NCBI GenBank assembly: GCA_964571335.1
Contig: CAZNAM010000012.1
Location: 1-17,218, forward strand
Length of the DNA: 17,218 nucleotides
Source: JAFCDQ01 sp964571335
GTDB lineage: Archaea > Nanobdellota > Nanobdellia > Woesearchaeales > ARS49
Reading direction: 5' to 3'
The translations under genes and the position numbers were made by a program. Positions 13,233 through 17,218 of this stretch are shown piece by piece (position 1 is the first letter of the stretch; each line of letters starts with the position of its first letter). A model generated the notes under the pieces. The model made no database searches. It was not told the origin of the DNA and worked only from the letters and a program-made list of their open reading frames with translations.

Positions 13233-13634
13233 ATGATAATCAAAAAAAAAATAACCATAATACAATACCATAAACCCCTAAGACACAACCTGAATGAAGA
13301 ACTACAATGGTTTGGACAAAGTCTTGGTTTATTTGGAGAAAGAGATAAAGATAAAAGCTGTTTCAGAGTATTTCTTGAATTATTAAAAGCAGTGAAAGAA
13401 CAAAAGATATTATCCAGCGACGAGTTAGCTTTGAAAACAGAATTAAGCAGAGGAACAATCGTACATCACTTAAATGAATTAATGAAAAAAGGAATAGTAA
13501 TAACAGAAGGGAAAAAATATGTTCTGCGTGAAAGAGAATTATTACTTCTTGTAGATTCACTTGAAAAAGACTTTGAAAATGTCTTTGAAAGATTAAGAAA
13601 AAGTGCAGAAGTTATAGATAAAATATTGGAGTGA
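13233..13634 (+). CDS. Winged-helix transcription regulator with C-terminal coiled coil
   Basis: 133 residues from the ATG at 13233; a TTG at 13218 overlaps the previous gene and is less likely. The N-terminal arm contains NLNEELQWFGQSLGLF (19-34). An ArsR-like winged helix covers about 44-98: LELLKAVKEQKILSSDELA, the recognition helix SRGTIVHHLNELMKKG (72-87), and the wing IVITEGKKYVLR. The C-terminal segment LVDSLEKDFENVFERLRK is a probable dimerisation helix. No metal-binding cysteine pair is present. It is cotranscribed with the DUF3467 gene and divergent from grpE-dnaK, with inverted-repeat sequence in the shared control region. This makes it the best local candidate for controlling the chaperone operon, though that is inference. 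Confidence 0.8.
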   Translation: MIIKKKITIIQYHKPLRHNLNEELQWFGQSLGLFGERDKDKSCFRVFLELLKAVKEQKILSSDELALKTELSRGTIVHHLNELMKKGIVITEGKKYVLRERELLLLVDSLEKDFENVFERLRKSAEVIDKILE

Positions 13635-13647
13635 AAAAGAAATTGAC

Positions 13648-14163
13648 TTATAATAATTTTCTTCCTAAAATATGTCTAATAATACCACTTTCATTAATAG
13701 TTGCAATTTTTTCTAAACCAAATAACTTTTTGTAATATTCACCTTTTTGATATCTTGACATATCTGCAGGATTGGAACTTGGTGGAGCAACATCCGCAGT
13801 TACATAATCAAAATCTTTTAATTCAGCTAATGCCGCAAATACTAATTTTTTAAGATTTGCAACACCTCTTGCTTCAGGCAGAATTGCAAGTTTAGTCATT
13901 TTAGCAATTCTTAAATTTAAAGGAAGATTTTGAGTGTTTAAAATCTCTGTCAAATCTGTCAAATCAATAACTGAAATTGTTCCTGAAGGTTTTCCATCAT
14001 GAATTAATAAATAGTGATTTGATAATGAATCCCATTCGTTATACACCATCCTATCTTGTCTTGGAAAACATAATTCTTTTTCAAAAACAGATTGTCTGAT
14101 TCTATAAATATGTCTTAAAAAATCAGGATCTTGTCTTGAAATCTGTTCAATTATTGAATTCAT
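13648..14163 (-). CDS. GNAT-fold acyltransferase, autoinducer-synthase-like
   Basis: 171 residues. The first half looks like the acyl-homoserine lactone synthase/N-acyl amino acid synthase branch of GNAT: YRIRQSVFEKEL (20-31; R23 and F27), NEWDSLSNHYLL (42-53; E43 and D45) and GKPSGTISVIDL (57-68). Then comes MTKLAILPEARGVANLKKLVF (89-109), containing the R/Q-x-x-G-type acyl-CoA pyrophosphate loop (R99, G100), and FDYVTADVAPPS (118-129). Compared with LuxI the third acidic residue of the ExDxxD pattern is Ser48, and the GTxR arginine is absent. The acyl donor and acceptor are therefore unknown, and a plain GNAT remains possible. It is monocistronic and leaderless, with a TATA box at 14187-14194. 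Confidence 0.6.
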   Translation of the reverse strand: MNSIIEQISRQDPDFLRHIYRIRQSVFEKELCFPRQDRMVYNEWDSLSNHYLLIHDGKPSGTISVIDLTDLTEILNTQNLPLNLRIAKMTKLAILPEARGVANLKKLVFAALAELKDFDYVTADVAPPSSNPADMSRYQKGEYYKKLFGLEKIATINESGIIRHILGRKLL

Positions 14164-14167
14164 ATTA

Positions 14168-14194
14168 CTACTCGTTAGTAGGTTCCATTATAAA
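14168..14194 (-). promoter_or_regulatory. Promoter of the GNAT gene with a small inverted repeat
   Basis: Minus-strand TTTATAAT (14187-14194) is 31 nt from the ATG at 14163. Between them CTACT-CGTT-AGTAG (14168-14181) forms a 5-bp inverted repeat around a 4-base loop, placed where a repressor would block initiation. It is short enough to be chance. Confidence 0.5.
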
Positions 14195-14250
14195 AAACTT
14201 TCTACATTTTTTATTTATTTAGAAATATATATGTCAAAATCAACAAAAGA

Positions 14251-14275
14251 TTTATATAGTCATTGTATATACAAT
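14251..14275 (+). promoter_or_regulatory. TATA box and palindromic operator of the RHH antitoxin
   Basis: TTTATATA (14251-14258) lies 31 nt before the ATG at 14282. Just downstream is the perfect 14-bp palindrome ATTGTATATACAAT (14262-14275), between TATA and transcript start. This is a typical autoregulatory site for a ribbon-helix-helix dimer. The eight-base half TATACAAT recurs at 14964-14971, in the toxin promoter. Confidence 0.65.
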
Positions 14276-14281
14276 AGCCAT

Positions 14282-14539
14282 ATGGTAACAGAAATGATAA
14301 CTGTAAAATTAGATAATAGATTTCTAGGAGATATTGATACAGTAGTAAAGAAAGAAGGATATCAAAATAGAACTGAATTTATCAGAAATGCACTTAGAGA
14401 AAAAGTAGAAGACTCAAAGCTAAAACAAGCAATGATAGAAATTGCACATTTGAAAGGAGCATCAAAAAAGAAAACAAATGATGAAGAACTACATAAAATC
14501 AGAGAAAAAGTCTTTAAAGAATTTGAAAAGCTTAAGTGA
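14282..14539 (+). CDS. Ribbon-helix-helix (CopG/VapB-like) antitoxin
   Basis: 85 residues from the ATG at 14282. A longer frame from 14231 would place a TATA box and a palindromic operator inside the coding region, so the leaderless start at 14282 is preferred. The DNA-binding strand MITVKLDNRFLGDIDTVV and helices (NRTEFIRNALREKV) are classic RHH. The C-terminal half is charged and helical (EELHKIREKVFKEFEKLK), suited to wrapping a toxin. It ends inside the 3' end of a convergent PIN-domain gene, overlapping by 8 bp, where toxin-antitoxin partners are usually tandem. It is probably the antitoxin of that toxin, which is inferred from position. Confidence 0.8.
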   Translation: MVTEMITVKLDNRFLGDIDTVVKKEGYQNRTEFIRNALREKVEDSKLKQAMIEIAHLKGASKKKTNDEELHKIREKVFKEFEKLK

Positions 14540-14948
14540 GATCTTCTGGTTTGTAATGTTTTGAAATATCTTCTAATTGCATGAAATGTTTATCTCTAGT
14601 AATTAATATAAAATCATTATCTCTTGCGATAATTGCATGAATTACATCTCCAGGAGGAATATTTCTTTCTTCCGCGATCTTCTTAGCTTCATCTTTTTGT
14701 TCTTTATTAAGAAAAACCTTTTCCAAAATATTTTCAAATGGTTTTATCATACCATTTATTTCTTCAAGTGAATAATTCATCTCTAACTCTCTGATTAAGA
14801 AATCAGAAACAACAATTATATCATTCTTTGCTTTTATTAAACTAAACAATTTCCAAGCATAATCTCCTAAAGGTTCTTTATTATATCCAAATCTGTCTTC
14901 ATAAAGATCTATCCAGATTGCTGTGTCGATATAATACTTTTTCATCAC
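14532..14948 (-). CDS. PIN-domain ribonuclease, VapC-like toxin
   Basis: 138 residues from a GTG at 14948, or 137 from the ATG at 14945; the TATA box at about 14971-14978 fits either. Numbered from that ATG, the PIN acidic site is complete: D7 (YIDTAIWIDL), E53 (LIRELE), D100 (PPGDVIHA) and D118 (ITRDKHF), so a Mg-dependent RNase fold with intact catalytic residues is expected. VapC toxins cut specific RNAs such as initiator tRNA or rRNA. It converges on an RHH antitoxin gene with an 8-bp overlap. The promoter contains an eight-base half-site of the antitoxin's palindrome, suggesting shared control. Confidence 0.85.
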   Translation of the reverse strand: MMKKYYIDTAIWIDLYEDRFGYNKEPLGDYAWKLFSLIKAKNDIIVVSDFLIRELEMNYSLEEINGMIKPFENILEKVFLNKEQKDEAKKIAEERNIPPGDVIHAIIARDNDFILITRDKHFMQLEDISKHYKPEDLT

Positions 14949-14963
14949 ATCAATTCAACAAAT

Positions 14964-14980
14964 TATACAATTATATAATT
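14964..14980 (-). promoter_or_regulatory. Promoter of the PIN toxin with a shared half-site
   Basis: AATTATATAATT (14969-14980) is a 12-bp palindrome that includes the TATA box about 30 nt from the start codon. TATACAAT (14964-14971) matches half of the antitoxin operator at 14262-14275. The A/T content makes part of this match possible by chance. Confidence 0.45.
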
Positions 14981-15039
14981 TACTTATAAAAATCATTAAA
15001 TTTTACAAGATTTTGGAAAATTAAGAAGAAGTGTAAAAA

Positions 15040-15056
15040 TAATAGATAAAAAAAAA
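15040..15056 (-). terminator. T-tract terminator of the surface-protein gene
   Basis: Directly after the stop codon, the minus strand has a run of eight T and, after a short break, a further T run. This is the usual archaeal oligo-T signal. The 108-bp gap to the PIN toxin gene holds otherwise only the toxin promoter. Confidence 0.5.
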
Positions 15057-17218
15057 TTAATAAAAATAAATTTTCTTCACAACAAAGAAAACTCCAAGAC
15101 CGATTAAGATAACTCCTGCAATAATTAACATTGCAGTCCAACTTGAAGCTCCAGTAGCATCTTTATTGACGCTGAACAATCCTTTGAATGAACTAACAAT
15201 TTTATCCCAAAAGTTTCCAGCTTCAATATTTACTTCTACATCTTCTTTAACTGTTTCTTCTGTTTGATCTTCTGAATCTTTAGTTTCTTGTGAATCTTTA
15301 GTTTCTAAACCAAAGTCTGAACCAGCAAATAAACCCCAAGCACTAACATCTTCTTGTGTTTTTGTTTCTTGCATGTTTCCACTAGCTGGAAAGAATTTCA
15401 AAGTTGCTAAACTCTTAGTTATTGAAATTCCTTCAACACTAATATCTGCTTGTTTATCATTATCTAAATCAAGAGTAATTGTTTCTCCCTCATTAAGTTC
15501 ATATCTAATTCCATTAACAAGTAAAGTTGCTTTTCCATTATTTAATTGATAAACATTAACAGTTGAAGGCATTCTCTTTCTATTAACATCAAATCTTAAC
15601 AAATCAAGAGGTCTGAAACTCATCTGAATTCCTTCAGCCCAAACATTAATTGTTTTAATTCTAGAACCTCCGCCACCGCCACCACCAGAACTTCCAGAGT
15701 TTCCTCCATTATTTCCACCAGTAATTACTAGTGGTTTAGTTATTTCTATATCTTTAGATGTGCTATCAGACTTACCCTGTGAATCTGTAACAGTTAAAGT
15801 TACTGTGTAAGTTTCTTTTGCAGTATAAGCATGATTAACAATTTTACCTTCTATAACAGCAGTGCCATCATCAAAATCCCATGAATAATTAGTTATGTCT
15901 TCATTACCATTTGGATCAGTAGATCCTGAAGCATCAAAAGTTGCTACTTGATTAGTATTTCTTGTACCTGGTGCAGTAAATGATGCAACAGGTGCAAGAT
16001 TTAGTTTTTCACGAATATCTATTTCTCCAAGTAAATCTGCATCATAAGTCTGCGAATCTCCATTCTCATCAATGTAAATTATTTTACCTTTGGTTATGTT
16101 ATAATCAACAATTGTTGCACCAATTAATTCAACATTGTCAAGATTTGAATTTGTAACAATTGAATTTTTTGCAGTAACATTTGTTAAAGTTGAATTAGTC
16201 AAATTAACTTCAGTAACATCAGTATCAGTAATTGTACTGTCAGTTAAATTACTGTCAATAACATCACTATCTCCATAAACAAAACTGTTGATTATTCTAC
16301 TTGGATCAACATAAGCATCACTCAAAGTTGAATTATAACAGTAAGAGTCAATGTAAGTTACATTATTAAAAGTGCATAAGTGCAACTCGCTGTTGTCAAC
16401 AGTGCTATTTGTTAAATCACTTGAATCAATAACACTTAAGCTAATTGTAGAGATTTCTTCAACAATAGTATCAATAACAAGACTTGAAGTTATTGTATTT
16501 GTACCTGTTAAAGTTGAACCATCTAAAACATTAGTTAAATTAAATGTTTTTTCATCATTAGAGTTGCTCATCTCACCAATACAAGCTACATAAACAGTCT
16601 GAGGAGAATCTAAAACTTGAGCTAAACCAGTAATAGTTCCACTATGACTTTTAGTAGTTGCACCTGCAAAGTTATTTGTCATATCTTCATAAGATAAGTC
16701 TGTTAAACACCATCTGCAAGTTGTGTCAACATCTGTATCAAATGTTAAATTAAAGTAAGTATATTCTAAATTGTAATCAGTTGAGTAAGTGTTTCCATTA
16801 ACTTCATAATTGCTTTGTACAGGTAATGTTGTAACAGTAACTGTGTGACTGACATTAAAGTTGTTGTAATTGTTGCCAGTCAAATCTACAAACTCAAACT
16901 TAACAACATGAGGGCGGTCTAAAACAGTAAATAAATAATCCATTACACTGATATCTGAACTTGCAGGATTGCTTACAATCTCAACATCGTCAACATAAAG
17001 TTTTAAGTCTCCAGAGATTGGAGCATTTAAAGTTCCACTAATATCAACTTCATTATCCAATTCATCGATACTGATGTTTGTATTATCAAAATTACCACTA
17101 TTATAAATTAAAGAAATCTGATTAGCACTTAGGGCATAATCATAAATAGCAACTTCATCAATATCTCCAACAAAACGATACATAGTACACTCATATTGAC
17201 TACCAATCGCTGAATTTC
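15057..17218 (-). CDS. Large cell-surface protein: LamG end, pentapeptide-like repeats, PKD domain, C-terminal membrane anchor (5' partial)
   Basis: The frame is open to the window edge, so the true start lies outside. Numbering here is from the Met at 17183. Residues 1-30 (VGDIDEVAIYDYALSANQIS) are the end of a LamG/concanavalin-like domain. Beta-rich segments run to about 225, with a CRWCL pair at 156-160. Pentapeptide-like repeats (305-360) read as (D/N)-(S/V)-x-(L/V/I)-(T/x). A PKD domain covers 397-482 (WDFDDG; YTVTLTVTDSQG), followed by a Gly/Ser linker (489-507). A conserved-looking domain (508-600, LDLDNDKQADISVEG) comes before an acidic tail with a doubled ETKDSx, then a membrane helix (683-703) ending KKIYFY. 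There are many N-x-S/T glycosylation sequons. It is probably an anchored adhesin or envelope protein. Confidence 0.82.
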   Translation of the reverse strand, partial: NSAIGSQYECTMYRFVGDIDEVAIYDYALSANQISLIYNSGNFDNTNISIDELDNEVDISGTLNAPISGDLKLYVDDVEIVSNPASSDISVMDYLFTVLDRPHVVKFEFVDLTGNNYNNFNVSHTVTVTTLPVQSNYEVNGNTYSTDYNLEYTYFNLTFDTDVDTTCRWCLTDLSYEDMTNNFAGATTKSHSGTITGLAQVLDSPQTVYVACIGEMSNSNDEKTFNLTNVLDGSTLTGTNTITSSLVIDTIVEEISTISLSVIDSSDLTNSTVDNSELHLCTFNNVTYIDSYCYNSTLSDAYVDPSRIINSFVYGDSDVIDSNLTDSTITDTDVTEVNLTNSTLTNVTAKNSIVTNSNLDNVELIGATIVDYNITKGKIIYIDENGDSQTYDADLLGEIDIREKLNLAPVASFTAPGTRNTNQVATFDASGSTDPNGNEDITNYSWDFDDGTAVIEGKIVNHAYTAKETYTVTLTVTDSQGKSDSTSKDIEITKPLVITGGNNGGNSGSSGGGGGGGSRIKTINVWAEGIQMSFRPLDLLRFDVNRKRMPSTVNVYQLNNGKATLLVNGIRYELNEGETITLDLDNDKQADISVEGISITKSLATLKFFPASGNMQETKTQEDVSAWGLFAGSDFGLETKDSQETKDSEDQTEETVKEDVEVNIEAGNFWDKIVSSFKGLFSVNKDATGASSWTAMLIIAGVILIGLGVFFVVKKIYFY
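15273..15306. repeat. 16-bp tandem repeat, 18-bp period, in the surface-protein gene
   Basis: TGAATCTTTAGTTTCT occurs at 15273-15288 and 15291-15306. It encodes the hexapeptide ETKDSx twice in the acidic segment before the membrane anchor. It is a small in-frame expansion. Confidence 0.75.
16100..16271. repeat. 15-bp-period coding repeat (pentapeptide-like)
   Basis: About eleven consecutive five-residue units (for example DSNLT, DSTIT, NSTLT, NSIVT, NSNLD) are encoded here on the minus strand. The central L/V/I every fifth residue, with small polar neighbours, fits a right-handed beta-helix stalk. Confidence 0.65.

Noticed and set aside
12969..13288. Two minus-strand frames rich in F, L and C opposite the DUF3467 gene
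   Set aside because: They are antisense to lysine-rich codons, which always yields F/L-rich frames. The plus-strand gene has a promoter and ribosome-binding site.
1..17218. tRNA or rRNA genes, CRISPR arrays, insertion sequences, attachment sites
   Set aside because: I looked for T-loop GTTCGA-type motifs, regularly spaced repeats with unique spacers, and transposase or integrase motifs, and saw none.

Overview
The window is an AT-rich, tightly packed stretch that reads as archaeal, most likely from a small-genome DPANN-type lineage (Woesearchaeota/Pacearchaeota-like). The lineage is inferred from gene content and not proven. The archaeal signs are a type II methionine aminopeptidase, a TtuA/Ncs6-type tRNA thiolase, a Ser/His-type signal-peptidase-like protein, an ArnR1-like winged helix, AbrB/RelE and PIN/RHH toxin-antitoxin genes, and BRE/TATA promoters. 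In most promoters the first T of the TATA box lies 30-31 nt upstream of the start codon, so most mRNAs should be leaderless. Strong Shine-Dalgarno sites appear only before dnaK, the DUF3467 gene and a lipoprotein gene, with a weaker one before grpE. No tRNA, rRNA, CRISPR array or transposon was seen, and no gene-free stretch exceeds about 140 bases.

Layout. 1-225 (-): 5' end of a membrane protein resembling a site-2 protease. 282-804 (-): AbrB antitoxin/RelE toxin operon. 942-1514 (+): signal-peptidase-like protein. 1511-2613: two divergent unrecognised genes sharing a promoter region with a perfect 11-bp inverted repeat around a TATA box. 2657-4400 (+): methionine aminopeptidase and tRNA thiolase in one operon. 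4401-4718 (-): YbjQ-like protein. 4816-5715 (+): atypical Ser/Thr protein kinase. 5721-6601 (-): seven-helix membrane protein overlapping a winged-helix regulator. 6699-7532 (-): lipoprotein. 7635-8633 (-): D-lactate-dehydrogenase-like protein. 8720-9094 (+): small orphan.

9084-13634 is a protein-folding stress island. grpE-dnaK and a separately promoted dnaJ run on the minus strand. Divergent from grpE is a DUF3467-winged-helix operon. The two operons share a 127-bp promoter region with overlapping control elements, so the winged-helix protein is a candidate local regulator. GrpE carries an unusual cysteine-rich C-terminal extension, and its leader has an inverted repeat beside the ribosome-binding site.

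13648-17218: a GNAT-fold protein with autoinducer-synthase-like features (-), a convergent, overlapping RHH antitoxin (+) and PIN toxin (-), and the 3' part of a large cell-surface protein (-) with a LamG-like end, pentapeptide-like repeats, a PKD domain, a glycine linker and a C-terminal membrane anchor.
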